DNA of 64,000 nt, taken from Trichoderma breve. Its lineage: Eukaryota > Ascomycota > Sordariomycetes > Hypocreales > Hypocreaceae. The notes beneath the pieces are model-generated. The model saw only the letters and a list, made by a program, of their open reading frames with translations. It was not told the origin of the DNA and searched no databases. The translations under genes and the position numbers were made by a program. Of this stretch, positions 25,851 through 37,652 are shown piece by piece; position 1 is the first letter of the stretch; each line of letters begins with the position of its first letter. The stretch lies in assembly GCF_028502605.1 (NCBI RefSeq), contig NC_079233.1, positions 2,170,001 to 2,234,000 of the forward strand, read 5' to 3'.

Positions 25851-26997
25851 TGGCAAGGCAATCTTGAGAAGCCCCGGTAAGGAAGCAGCCTCGGTGCCTC
25901 AGGCCTTATGGCCGACCCAAGGTCTCGTACCGATCGTATCAGGGACTGTACGGACCGGAGCAAATCCGCTCGGCATTTCATCTGACGCGATGGGCAATCT
26001 CAACTTTTGCTTCGGCATGGCCTGGCCCTTTACAGTAAGACCGGGGTTAAGATCCTACGTAAGCTGGGGACTTGATTGTGCTTGTCCTAAAAGAAGAAGA
26101 AAGAGAAAAGAAATGAAAAGAAAGGCAAAAGTCACCCGACGAGAGGATGGTTCGCATCCACCGTCCCACTACAGAGCACAGGTTTCATTTCCGGTAAAGG
26201 CGTTGTTGGCCGACCGTTTTCTTGCATGAAGAGTTAGCAGGGGTGGGGAGTAAACCCGGCCGGAGAGATTTGCACGCCACAGGGAGATGCTAAAACGCAC
26301 AAGGACGAAAAAGAAAGGCAAGCAGCAAAAGCGTCCATAGTCTCATCGTTTGGCTGGGTATGTATTAGTATGTCATGGGGGTGTGGATAACAGCCGGGCT
26401 GACTCGTTGAATCGTGAACGCCGGCGACGGCCAATGCCACCGGCGATCCCAAAGCAGGCCATAAGGCGATACCACAACCTGCTTCGGCGGTGAAGCCTCT
26501 CTTTGTTCGGACCGGGGGCACTGAGTACATGTACCTGCTTGCATGTAGAGATGATCGTGTCATCTCAATTGACGGTCCAATCCACCATGCCATTAAGCCA
26601 ATTGGATTTCATTTTCTCGGAGCTACAGAGACAAAAGCAAAAACTTAGACCGTTGGAGGGCTCAATGGTCCGGCAATGGCCACGTCGTACCGACTGTCCT
26701 GTCCGAGTGAGGTACTCCGCGGTAATTTACAAGTCTTCATCAACCTATACCGGTCTGAACGAAATTACACGCACAAGCAGTTGGTGGACAAGCAGAATTG
26801 TTGGGATGCTAATTAGGTGTATATCTAGGTACTAGAAGTAATATGTAAGCCCGACAGCGAAAGCCTAAGCAAATTACGAAGCAGTATAACAACTTTATTA
26901 AAAAAATAAAAGAGAGAGAGACTTTTTCCTCCTGGGAGTCATTTCTCAATCACTCTGCCACCCTTTCCCCTTTGCTCCCCTTTTTCTTTTACTTTAT
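25851..26997. other. Middle of duplication copy B, no gene seen
   Basis: No supported gene. An indel of about 250 bp relative to copy A must lie here or in 17561-18500, because the offset between copies changes from 8.3 to 8.55 kb across it. Confidence 0.35.
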
Positions 26998-27049
26998 CTT
27001 TTCCCTCCATCTTTTCCCTCCATCTTTTCCCTCCATCTTTTCCCCATTG
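26998..27049 (+). repeat. 13-bp tandem repeat CTTTTCCCTCCAT
   Basis: Three exact copies of CTTTTCCCTCCAT followed by a partial fourth (CTTTTCCCCATTG), inside a longer pyrimidine-rich tract. The equivalent place in copy A is pyrimidine-rich but not repeated in this way. Confidence 0.85.
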
Positions 27050-27165
27050 AACAGCATATATCGCCGTCTTCTAAGAAAGCAACAAAAACGCCGCCCTATT
27101 GCACCTTATAATCCACCATAAAAGCATTGTGTAGCTGGTAACCGCGTCTCATGTAAATATAGTAG

Positions 27166-27527
27166 TCAGTTAGAGTCGATATCTTTTATACCAATGTCTT
27201 CCATGTCGTTGTCCACATCAATGTCATCCATGTCAACATCTTCCATCTCAATGTCATCCATGTCAATATTCTCCGGATCAACATCATCCAGATCAATGAT
27301 CCTTATATCCGATTCGTCTCGGTTTTGGCGTTCACGCTCTTTGTCCATCCAATAGACGATGTGAGCAGTGAGTTGTTGAAGCTGTTGGCATAGCCTAAAA
27401 TCCGTAGGTCAATATCAGGAGCACCTGCACATGGAACTTTTACGAACCAGCATAATAACGTCAAGCCCCTAAGCATGTAGACAGCGAAACGATATATTTC
27501 ATGGCTTGAGATAGTGTTATCCGGCAT
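27166..27527 (-). CDS. Small two-exon gene, family member 2 (acidic repetitive tail)
   Basis: Function unknown. Exons 27527-27448 and 27394-27166 give 102 residues; the 53-nt intron has donor GTTCGT (weak) and acceptor TTTTAG. Exon 1 encodes MPDNTISSHEIYRFAVYMLR and ends in LLC-W, matching member 1 in length, intron place and phase. After the intron LCQQLQQLTAHIVYWMDKER looks helical. It is followed by an acidic repeat of DMDDI/EMEDV units from about 15-bp tandem DNA repeats, ending KDIDSN. The tail has the same final D-x-N as member 1. Reading straight through the intron also stays open but gives a different, stop-bounded frame, so the splice matters. No signal peptide is seen. It could be a regulatory or scaffold peptide, but nothing in the sequence says so. 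Confidence 0.6.
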
Positions 27528-27665
27528 TTCGAGGTGTTGGTGACAGCTCCGCAATATGTATCTAGTTATTCTCGGATAAGATGATTGCTAAGATAAAACA
27601 GGTTTCTCAATGCATCAACTGGACTAATATTGGACTACTTGAACGGAATGCCCCAAGTATTAATA

Positions 27666-27677
27666 CTTTATATAATA
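27666..27677 (-). promoter_or_regulatory. TATA box of small gene 2
   Basis: The minus strand reads TATTATATAAAG, about 140 bp before the ATG, with GAGATGTC just upstream. The same arrangement is seen at 19.13 kb. Confidence 0.55.
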
Positions 27678-27699
27678 ATAGACATCTCGTCTAATCTCA

Positions 27700-30600
27700 G
27701 GGTGTCGCCTCATGTTCCGATGGCAAAGCTAGTTCGCAACTAGGGTTTGGACCCGGGATATCGGACAGCTAGTACTAGCGGGAGATAGTCAAGTAGAAGA
27801 GATGATCACAGAGCGTCTTTGGTTGCCGCAATGGTAATTTTTGGTATTAGATGGTACCATGCGTCAATCCCGCATTGCCCTTATCATATGCCACCCGGTA
27901 CAGGAGCTGAACTAAAGGATAAGCCAAAGGAGCCAAGTTTTGATCATATTACGGAGCTGTCTGTCGAAGATAGGGGCTCGAGTGCCAGGACTGTTGCCGC
28001 TATTTTCGTGCCATTAACGACATGATGAACTCCGTTCGCCTTGACTCTCTTTCTCTCGGTAATGCTTGCTAGTTGGCGTTTTCTGCCAATGTCATAGCAT
28101 GTGGACAAGCCTATGTGCATGGGATGACCAATCTCAACTCATTTCTACCGCCCCTTTGCTAGCTTTGTTTCCGCCTTGCAGTCTCTCGGATCGTTGTTCT
28201 CTCATTTTGGGGTGTAGGGCACGCTGGCAGATCCTGGTGTGTCACTGTAGACGACAAACAAAAGGCTCCTCTTACGAGATCCGCAGAGATCTCAACACCC
28301 CCCTTCACCGCCTGTCACTCATATCATTGTAGCCCACTGACACGCTGACTAGCCCACTGGGACCGGGGAAAGCTTACTAGGCATGCCGGCATGCAAATCA
28401 CTTTGTGAGATAGACATCTGCGTTGCGGAGAACTGAAAAGCTCATGTACATCAGGTAGGTTGCATATGTACCTGGTACCAAGGGGGAAACCCCCTGCCGT
28501 TAAAAATCTGTAGGAGTAAGCGCAGCGAGGGGTGTCAGTACGCCGACTGTACATCTTCCGCTTCTTCATTTCAGAGAAGGGCAAATGTACATGCGGTCGT
28601 GTTGTCTTAATGCTGTTGGTCAGCACAAATTTCACCTGCACTAGCTTGACACCCTTGTACGTACCCAGTACATTATCATCCATCGGCAACTACATCGAAG
28701 AAGCGGATGGGAAAACGGCAAAAGGCCATCGATACTCTCCTTCGGGTGTTCCGCGATGCATTTTAGCTGGAAGAAAACAAGCCATCTGTTTGACCCAAAA
28801 TAGCTTGGAGCCGGAGACATGGGGTCCCTGTCCATTTTGACTCCAGTGTGCCACAAGCCAGCGCGGCCCGGGCACTCGGTTCACGGGGCGGGTTGGGCTG
28901 GGCCGGGGTACGACAGGAACGGAGCCCCGGTCGCGGCGTTCGCATGAACTTGATGGCGAGAAGGCAAAAACGACAAGAGAGAGAGACGAGGATGGAAGAT
29001 GGAAAAGGCCAAAAGGGAGATGAAAGAAAACGTGCTATTTGCCCTCCCCCCTTACTCGGCTCCACCTGGCCTGGAGGCCAGTTCGGCGGCCTTGGAGGCC
29101 GCACTGAAGAATGGGCGGCATCCCAGCTTCCCAAATCGGCCAATGTCAAGTCCGCCTTGCGCTGCCTAACTGGAGGGCGGGAAGAGATGCCCCATAGCGC
29201 TCAAGCAGAGAGTTATCTCGATCGAGAGTCCAACATACGGAGTGGTCTCTGGAGTCTTCTGTTTGGCTGTCTTTTTTTGTGGGTTTCCTGCGCTTCTTAG
29301 CCGTCCACTGCTCTTACATCCCTCTGAACTAGATTTAATTCAAATCAGACTCAGCTGTAAAACGTGTGCTTTACGCTATTACGGCCATGCCGCGTGGGTC
29401 TAGGCTATTGTTTCAATCGTGGTGGGGTTATGTGCTTCTCAGGAAGTGTTTGAATGTACAGTAGTAGTACGTACATAGTAGCAGACCAGCCGAGACACTC
29501 AAAAAGGGGGAAGAAGGGGAATGACCCAGACACAATACGAGTGCACTCATCATTCACTCCCTTAAACAAAAACTAAATTATTGCACACACATGGACCGCC
29601 GCCTGCATATGCCGTCCCCCAACCCTACCACACAAGCTGCACCTTCACAGTTTGCAGCCTCCTCAGTTGGTAGGCTAACCAGGCTTTCCACAAGGCCTCT
29701 GGCAGTGGAATCTTGACACAGTTCTGCCTTTGACCGATTTTTTTTCTTTTTCCTTTTTTTTTTTTTTCACATCCCTAACATCTCCACACACACTAGATTG
29801 GCAGCCTTGTCAGAGTCCGGGAACACGTAGCCAGCGCACGAGACTCCACAGACGTTTTATGAGCGGGCAGAATAGATTACGTCTTGCCCCCTTTTGCATG
29901 GCTCCAGATACGGAGGGGAAATCATTGCTAATAGCAGCGGTTGAAAGATTCTTGTGTCGCCTCTCTCTATTGTGTCACGTCAAGCGACTTCTAGTATTAA
30001 ACTCAGTGGGAGTCTGTTGTACCATGGCATTCAATATCTATAAAAGAAAACGCAATTTGGTAAGTAGCTGTGCCGGCTGTGATTGCGCGTGAATCTGTCA
30101 AAAATATCAGTCGCGGGTGCCGTCGCGATCGCGTATACCGTCGGACTACCGAGGACACGGTCATATTAAAACTGGAATATGAGCTATCAAGTCAATCCGG
30201 GCCCTTCGTGCCCATACTACCTCCGTAGTATACAGAGCATTCTTGTCGGTATATTACATTTTGGGGCTAGTCAATCAGACCACCCTCCTCCATGAGGCAC
30301 AACCTCTTATGATGGATGAGCTAGACTTAGCTCGTATAGGAGAATGGTATGACTGTAACTAATGCAGCTGTGCAAGGTATAGGCCATGTACGGGATGCCC
30401 AAGATTAATCACAAAATACGACCACGTGGACGGAATTTGGATGCCTCACAAGGGTCCTAGGAGGAGAGAAGTAAATTCTCGACATCCAAGTGAGACATTG
30501 ACGGTCCGCCTCTCTTACCCCAGATATTGCATACTCGTACGATCAAATAAACAAATCAAACAAGGCAACCTGAAGCTATTAACTGTTTAGCTCCACGTAT

Positions 30601-33600
30601 CTCGTGGGACACAATATCGCACCAATCATGAAGATGTGTATAGAATCAGAATACGCCTGTTCTACCCCATACTCGTTCCCATGGTTGCTGTCAGTAGGCC
30701 GCCAGAAATTGCGTTCAATAGAACCAATTGGAAAAAAAGCTGACGAATGGCAAATTGTATGCTGGGCATCATGGAGAGGCGGCACTGATTTGGAGTTTCA
30801 GCCTCGTTGAGTCACCTATCAAAACGGACTCCCTTGGTGTGCCATGCTGCAGAAGGTCTAGCGTTTCATATTCCGCTGTATGTATGCAGGGGCGTTAATT
30901 ATGGGCCATTTCTCCATCAATTGATCCCTGTGGGCTCCATGTTTGTCTGCTGTACAAATTTGAAGCAGCGTCATGTCGCAAGTATCCCTACATACCAATG
31001 CGTCGAATAGGCACCTCTACCAATTAATCCTACTAGCAACTAAATCATGGAGGCTCTGTGCAATAGACTGCGGGCCGCGAACTAGTAACACTACGAAGGA
31101 CGTCTACCCAGCTACAGGTACCGGTTTAGCAACGCGCGGGACACAGCGCCAAGAATATTGTCAGCAATGCATCAGGCACGCATAATCTCGATCTACGATA
31201 CATAGGCACGAGTACCCCATACTCCGTGTGTAGTTCCAATAATTAAGCAACTATTACAAGTATTCAGTACATGTCCGCGCAAGACAGTAAAAAAAGAAAT
31301 ATACGATAGTGGAAGAACCTCCCATCAGTCTTCTTGATCTCTAGTAGATAGGGCCTAGTCCAATCTCTACCTTGAGCCTCGAACGAACACTTTGACGGCT
31401 TATCGAGGCCAGATACAACCTCGCAGCTACGGTACATTAGCGATGAACAAGCGATACCAGGAGACTGGACACAGCGTTGGAGGAGCTAAGAAATAAACAG
31501 TAAAGGCGGTGATCAGAAGGGGGGTTGGGGGGTTGACAGGTCCGCTGTGGGTCGGACGCCTTATTCTTAGCGAGCCCAGGCGGCTCATGTTGCGGGCCTC
31601 CCCGTGTGGTACCTACATGTACTTCGTAGTGGATCTGGGACCGGGGGTGCACTATCGTGGTCGCCTTGTCGACTCGAGGCCATCAAGAGCACGCGGGAGA
31701 ATTCCGTCGAACGGCTACTAGATAGCTGGAGGTATTGGCGCGGAGCATAAGTGCTGTTATTGCGCCACCGGCTAGAGCTATTTTGGTAGGTTCCAAGATT
31801 GGTTTTCTCCCGCTTGACCAAGAAGCTAAGAGCGTCTGTTATCTCTCCAGCACTTCCCGCGATATACAATGCGCAACCGAGCTTCATCAAATGCTGCTCG
31901 TATCGTGCGATACTGAGACTTCGGGTAGTGCGGCGGAGGCGGCTAAAAGAGAGAATGCCTCGTTCGGTCCCCATCAATACAGACAAGCTCAATACAGCGG
32001 TCGCTTCGTCTTGGAAGACACTATATGCGGCCGAGTAGGCGGCCTACCTGCAGGCTGTAGTCAGCCCAAACCTGCTCGGAGGCAGCAATCTCCATGTTTG
32101 TGACCGCACCTGGCCCTGTAATCTCAATACCTACCAATCAAGAAGTACTGCAAAAGATTTCCGTCCTTGGCGTTCCCAAAGGCAGCACATGTCTCTGGCC
32201 CTCCTCCCCACTTCAATGCTACCCCCTCAGCCTCGACAAAATACGAGCCACAAGTCATGACTGGATGTCTACCTCCACTACTTCTCTAGTAGGGCGTTTT
32301 TCGTAGTTGAGATGGTGGTGTGTTGTTGGTTGCGCAAATTCATTTTGCTTGAGAGGGAAGGCATCCGCCCTCCTCCTTGACCCGATAACGGGGATGCGGC
32401 ACATGAGGCACAGAAACCGTGGGGCCCGGTAGAATTGAACATACAAAAGGAGCACATTGCCTAACGTAGCCGTGCAGAGCGGCCTTTCCTTCGCCAGTCA
32501 ACCCCCTTTTCTTTCTCGTTGTTAACAGCCTTTGTGCTACCGCTTCCAGGCGGTTCCATCGAATTTACATGCCCATTCACTGGTACTACATCCGTCTCAA
32601 AATTTTCAGAGCATCACTTTATGTGTCAAATTTCTTTCGTTGCATCCAAATTTGAGATAGAAGTAAAAAATAGGGCCTCACTCACGCTATGATGGAGCGT
32701 TCTCCTCGGTGTGGGCGCAGCGCGCTCCGATTTGGATGTTGAAATCCCTTACAGTAGGAGGCTCGCTCACCATCTCCCAAAATGTAATCGAATTTGGACA
32801 AGTAACAACATAGCACTAGATGAAAGTAACAGTTGGAAAACAAGATCTTATAGATAGGCAACCAGAGCGGAAGGATTCAGTAGTACTTGATTATTACGAT
32901 GTAGGTGAGTAACCGCCGGTGTTGGTCTTCCTCCCTCCTTAAAGCTACGCCTCTGGTATTTTCAGTTTCGGGCTGTAAGAATTGTTTGTCGCGCTTCACA
33001 CTTTCTCTAAACCTTGTCCTCCTTTGCTTCCTCACCTTCAGCTACCGTGTAGGCGTTTCCTCAACAAATACGCTCCGCCATACTTCTTTCATTTTCTTCA
33101 AACCCGTCATATTGTCCATCTAGTTTGTCAATTTGTTTATTAGTTCCACACTTCCGTCTGCGACCTTCACGTATCTTCTCTCACGGGTCAACTTTCCTAG
33201 ACCAGATTTTCTTAGAACCCCCTACCTACAAGCCCCATCACGCTCTAGACCTACGTCTTCTGTGTACCCTCTCCCCAAATGACGATGCGAGTTCTTTCTG
33301 AGAGCCATTACACAATGTTAACTGCGCGCTACACGCGTACTCGCTATTCGACATAGATGAGACCGTCGATGTACCCTACGATTTGAACACGTTCGAGTTC
33401 CTCCTATTTGCTGGCGTTAACGCGTGCAATAAAGCTGATAAACACAACTCTAACAGAACGCGATGAAAGACAACGAGTCACGCGAACGATACGGTTTCAA
33501 CAGCATCTAGCTTGTCTAGTTATACCAACGATCGAGCAATAGCCTACACAGACGCGGTATAGACTCTTTTCGAATTTCCATCTCGAGTATCGTAGTCGTA

Positions 33601-34382
33601 CCATCTTGCCCGAATATTGTACATGGCCAACATGGCCAAGTTCGCGGTTCCCGTACATTGCAATGCCTTATCCTTCTCTTTTCGATACTCACGATACTAA
33701 AAATCTCTACCATCATATGTATCGAAGCTGAAACTGCCCGTACGAGTGCAGCCTCTCGTGTTCTTCCAGCTTCAACAACACCCGATTATCCCGACACGGT
33801 GTTTCGGCCGAGCTCTCTTGCGATTACCACAAGAGATTCTTATATTTGTTTTTGATTCGACATAGATGCCACGACGATAATCCAACGAAACAATACTAGT
33901 CCAGTCTTCTACGATAATATCTAATACAGTCACTCTCCTCAGCAGTGTTGAAAAAAAAGCCCCCAGTCACGATACGTACGTACGCGAAATTAAGTTTATT
34001 GTTTGTAGAACATGATTGCAATTATCAGTATTAAGGCTGCGTAAGTATAATGTTGTAGTAACATAAAGCTTTAGATGATAAAGGGTAATTTTGAAAGCTC
34101 ATTGCTTTTCGTGATGCATTAGGGGTCAGGGTTGCAAAGCATTCTCTAGTCTTCTGCCCCAAAAAATTCCAAATATTCCTTCCATGCATGTTTTTCCATC
34201 CGATCATAGGGATGAACTATCTTTTTTTTCTCTTCTTCTTCTCCTATATGTTTTTTTTTTTCTTGTGCATGTTCAAGTAGTGTACGCGAGGATGTTTCCC
34301 ATCCGGCAATTGTCTCTTTTGTTGCGGACGGTCCGCGTGGCCTTCAATTTTCTTGAATCCATGCGGGCGACAGTCCCAGACG
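27700..34382. other. 6.7-kb gene-poor stretch
   Basis: No gene I can support. A GC-rich island at about 28850-29200 carries a 150-codon frame with biased, low-complexity composition; it is not called. Frames around 31585-32100 on both strands overlap one another and have no recognisable domain. Pyrimidine runs lie near 29735-29770. Confidence 0.4.
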
Positions 34383-34701
34383 TTATTTGGGGGAGTTATC
34401 GAAGGACTGGTTAGTTGTATGCACCCAGTCCATCGCGTCGCAGGTATGAAGACTTGATTCAGATCTGTTGATTTCAGCGAAACTGGTCTTGAATGGGTCT
34501 TTCTGGAATAGAGCGTACTAACCTGTCATCTCTTAAGACCAAGAGAATTTTATCAGAATTCTCTACCCGCTGTATCGAGCAGATAGCAGTTCTGTCCCGT
34601 GTTGGGCCAAACACACACACAAGGTGTGGTAAGGCTGCAGGTAATGAGCCATGCCTGGTAAGGTGAGCGATCTCGCCCTCATTCGCCTGATAGAAGAACA
34701 T
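34383..34701 (-). CDS. Small two-exon gene of unknown function
   Basis: Not recognised. Exons 34701-34523 and 34464-34383 give 86 residues. The 58-nt intron has donor GTTAGT, a GCTGAAA branch-like word and acceptor CAACAG, and splicing restores an open frame (DDR-SESSLHTCDAMDW). The protein starts MFFYQANEGEIAHLTRHG and contains FGPTRDRTAICSIQRVEN, and is soluble-looking without signal peptide or membrane segment. Upstream is a TATA box at 34816-34825 and a CT-rich leader (about 34737-34765), the layout of a real fungal promoter. It stands alone in the gene-poor region, so expression evidence would decide it. Confidence 0.5.
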
Positions 34702-34815
34702 GATGATCTTCGAGGAGCTTTGCAAACTTGTCGACTGGGAGAAATAAAGGGAGAGGGAGAGGGGGATGATGGTTATTGTGAAGAGTTCAACTTTGTGGCT
34801 GGCTTGTCCACGCGC

Positions 34816-34825
34816 TTTTTATACT
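34816..34825 (-). promoter_or_regulatory. TATA box of the 34.4-kb small gene
   Basis: On the minus strand it reads AGTATAAAAA, about 115 bp before the ATG at 34701 and just before a CT-rich segment typical of transcription start sites. Confidence 0.55.
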
Positions 34826-35823
34826 AATTTCGCCATGCAATAGTATCGCCCCTATCCTGGACTTTTACAAATGCTTGATCCCTACCCCAAGGGAAGCTTT
34901 GTCTTGTTGGAATATGACCAGTATTTTCTGCCGCTGCTGCATCTATCGCAGCCTATCGCATTGTATTAATTGGTGGCCAGCCCTGCCCACTTGTGCAGGG
35001 GCCTGAGAAGCTGCTTTTGCCTGACATTTCGGGGCTTAACAGAGCGCGAGAGCCCCCCTCAACCGGCAATTGTTCTACCAAGGAAGGAAATTGTTGAATC
35101 TTTTGTAACGCTTGCCAAATCATAGAGCACTATTTGTAAGTTTCTCCAACTAGAAAGACCTTCTCAATCTTGCAAATCGTAGCCAGCTTTATGTCTCGCC
35201 CGTAAGAAAGAGTCGTAGAGGAAAACCACCCCTGTCGAGAGCTGATGCAAGTCAATACAAAACTGGGCGCGCAGTGTCACAGCATTGGACTACAGGTTAG
35301 GCTCCAGACACTGCGTCAAGACAAGAAGCAAGAGCTTTCGGGACTTACCATGCAGTCATCTGCCGTTCGCTGGGATCACATGAGCACTTGTAACGAGGAA
35401 GCATTGCCAGCATGCGGCATCCTTCGAGATACACAAGCAATACAGACTCAGATACATTGTCAAGTGCTTAGCATCATGTACTGTATCAGTCTCTTCTCGC
35501 CTGCGATTCCTACCAATTTCCTATACCCCGCTGAGGTGCGTCGGTCCCAGTGGTCTTTGCCTCTTGGAGCCGTCATCTGTCTTTGCTTTTTCCTTAGCTC
35601 TTCTACCCCAACAAGAAGACTGGCTCCTTGTCTAAGCCTAGACCCCTAGAGAATAAACGGAACTGACATAATATTACACATATTATTTGGTAGTACTATC
35701 TATTTTTACCCAGGTAAACAAGGTAATACATCTATGTAATTCACTAGGTATTTCACTCTTCAGTGATCGACTTACACAACTCCCATTACCCTCTTCCTTC
35801 CAAAAGAGTCAAACTGCATCCCA
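34826..35823. other. Intergenic, no gene seen
   Basis: About 1 kb. A 134-codon plus-strand frame (35245-35649) has no domain or promoter-like signal, and is not called. The last 100 bp should be the cupredoxin gene's 3' UTR. Confidence 0.4.
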
Positions 35824-36626
35824 TTACACAAGCATCGCAGCAGCAGCAACAGCCAAACCTCCGAGAAGAGCAAACTCACCCCTCAATTGACCGGCATCGT
35901 TGCCTGTGTGCGAAGGCGCCGCGCCGGAGCTTGTCTGAGAGGCAGCCGAGCCACTTGTCGCGCCCGAGGAGGTCGGGGCAGTCGAGCCGCTGGTGGCGCT
36001 GGAGGGGTTCACAAAAGCACCGATGACGCCTCCCTGCTGCTGCTTGGGAGTTGTGCTCTTCGCGGCGTTGGCAGCGTTGGACCTGAAGATGTCGAGCGTC
36101 TCCGACTTGTTGGAACTACAAAGATACATACTAGTCAACAACACCACTCCCATACAATAGACTGATGGTATGAAGTATAGGAATGTACTCACGAAACGTT
36201 GATTACTCCAACCATGCCAGCCTGGCAATGGCCCGGGAATCCGCAGTAGAACCAGACGGGCTTCGTGTCGTTGATGGTGATGGTGAAGGAGTTGGGCTTA
36301 AGAATGTCTGTCAGCCACGAGCTTGCCAGCATTGACAATCACAAAAGGGGGAAGCTTACATTGGGGCCATTGCCATTGGTTGACATGCCAGCGAAGAAGC
36401 CGGTTCCGCCGTTGAATGCGGTGCACGGCTCATCAAAAGAGGCTTGAACGACTGAGTGTGTAGGGCCAAAGAACTGGAACTCGACCTTGTCGCCGACGTT
36501 GGCCGTGATTTGCTCGGGCGAGTATTTCAGTGCTCCGCTCTTTCCTACTGTAACCACCTGAAGAGACGAAGCGGCAGAGACAGCGCCAACAAGGCTGCTT
36601 AAAAGGAGTGCAGGTGAGTACATCAT
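35824..36626 (-). CDS. GPI-anchored extracellular cupredoxin (blue-copper) protein
   Basis: Secreted Ser-rich cupredoxin, likely tethered to the plasma membrane or wall. Exons 36626-36360, 36296-36193 and 36115-35824 give 220 residues. An N-terminal signal peptide (MMYSPALLLSSLVGAVSA) is followed by a plastocyanin-like domain with SPEQITANVGDKVEFQF. Type 1 copper ligands can be read: His in FGPTHSVV, then Cys, His and Met in FYCGFPGHCQAGM. After the domain comes a Ser/Thr/Ala/Gly-rich stalk and a hydrophobic C-terminal end (LLGGLAVAAAAMLV), which fits a GPI signal. A TATATAAAA box lies at 36734-36742. Such proteins may handle copper or surface redox chemistry; the precise role is unknown. Confidence 0.85.
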
Positions 36627-36733
36627 GGTTGTGGATATGGGGTAGAGAGACACCTCGAGGTTGGTCTTGAAGGAATTGATGTTTTGTTATGATTGAAACA
36701 ACGAAACATTCCGTGAAACAAAAAGAGGATCCC

Positions 36734-36742
36734 TTTTATATA
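36734..36742 (-). promoter_or_regulatory. TATA box of the cupredoxin gene
   Basis: TATATAAAA on the minus strand, about 110 bp before the ATG. Confidence 0.6.
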
Positions 36743-37652
36743 GCTTCCAACTAGTACCTTACCGACTTTTGAACCATCTTACCGGAAGGCTGGGGAGGGA
36801 TTCGTAACACAACCCGATCTGGGACGATATCCCCGTCTTGATGCTTTGAACTTAACGCTGTTCCACCACGGTGGACGGCTCAACTAACTGCATGCGCATG
36901 GGGGACGGGCGCTTCAGCTGGATCGTGCATATTTCTATTAATAGTGTTTGTCAATAACCCAGACGGGCATTCAAGTCTTCCCGAGCCGAATGAGGCTTGC
37001 ATGGGGTTTCGTTGCTTACTTGGTTACTAGATCGGGGAATGCCTTTTGGCTAGCGAATAAAATGTGCACTTTTCAATGCAGACGGCAATTGAAGTGCCGC
37101 CGTCCACTTACAAATCCACGCCAAAAGTCATCAAAGGGCTAGACACGCCGACATGATGTTAGCCCGAATGAAAGGTACGAGTACCAGCGCTGAGGGGCTT
37201 GGGCAATGAAGAGTGAAGATTGTAGGATAGGAGAAAGCCATCTGCACTGCGCTAAGAAACTCTGGTCATGTCCGAGGCCAAACACTATCTTTGCACTGTT
37301 GTTATCGACCATCTCCATCTGACGTTGGGATGAGAGCAGACGAACATGTTCTAACCGTTTGCATAGATAGTAAATATCTATACTTTGTGGGTAGATGCAC
37401 ATATTCAAAGGCACTAGGACAAGGTTGCGATAGTAAGAGGTGCCGAGGTAGTAAATAGAGGTCGACACACCACCACCGGTAGACTCCGGGTAGCAGAAAG
37501 GAATGGTCGTACATATATCAAAGCGCGTCCCGTTTGCTAATGAATGATCCTTTTATTTGCTCTTGGTCTCATGAGATAATGTTGACAAACGCAGAAAAGC
37601 ATGGTGTAATACATTGACAAGTTCGTTCCTCCCCAGAGCCGAATCAAGGTGT
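36743..37652. other. Intergenic, no gene seen
   Basis: Contains the far upstream region of the cupredoxin gene and the 3' flank of the Sro7-like gene. Short overlapping frames only. Confidence 0.4.

Noticed and set aside
28848..29300. 150-codon plus-strand frame in a GC-rich island
   Set aside because: Gly/Arg-biased, no promoter signal, no homology recognised, and overlapped by comparable frames on the minus strand.
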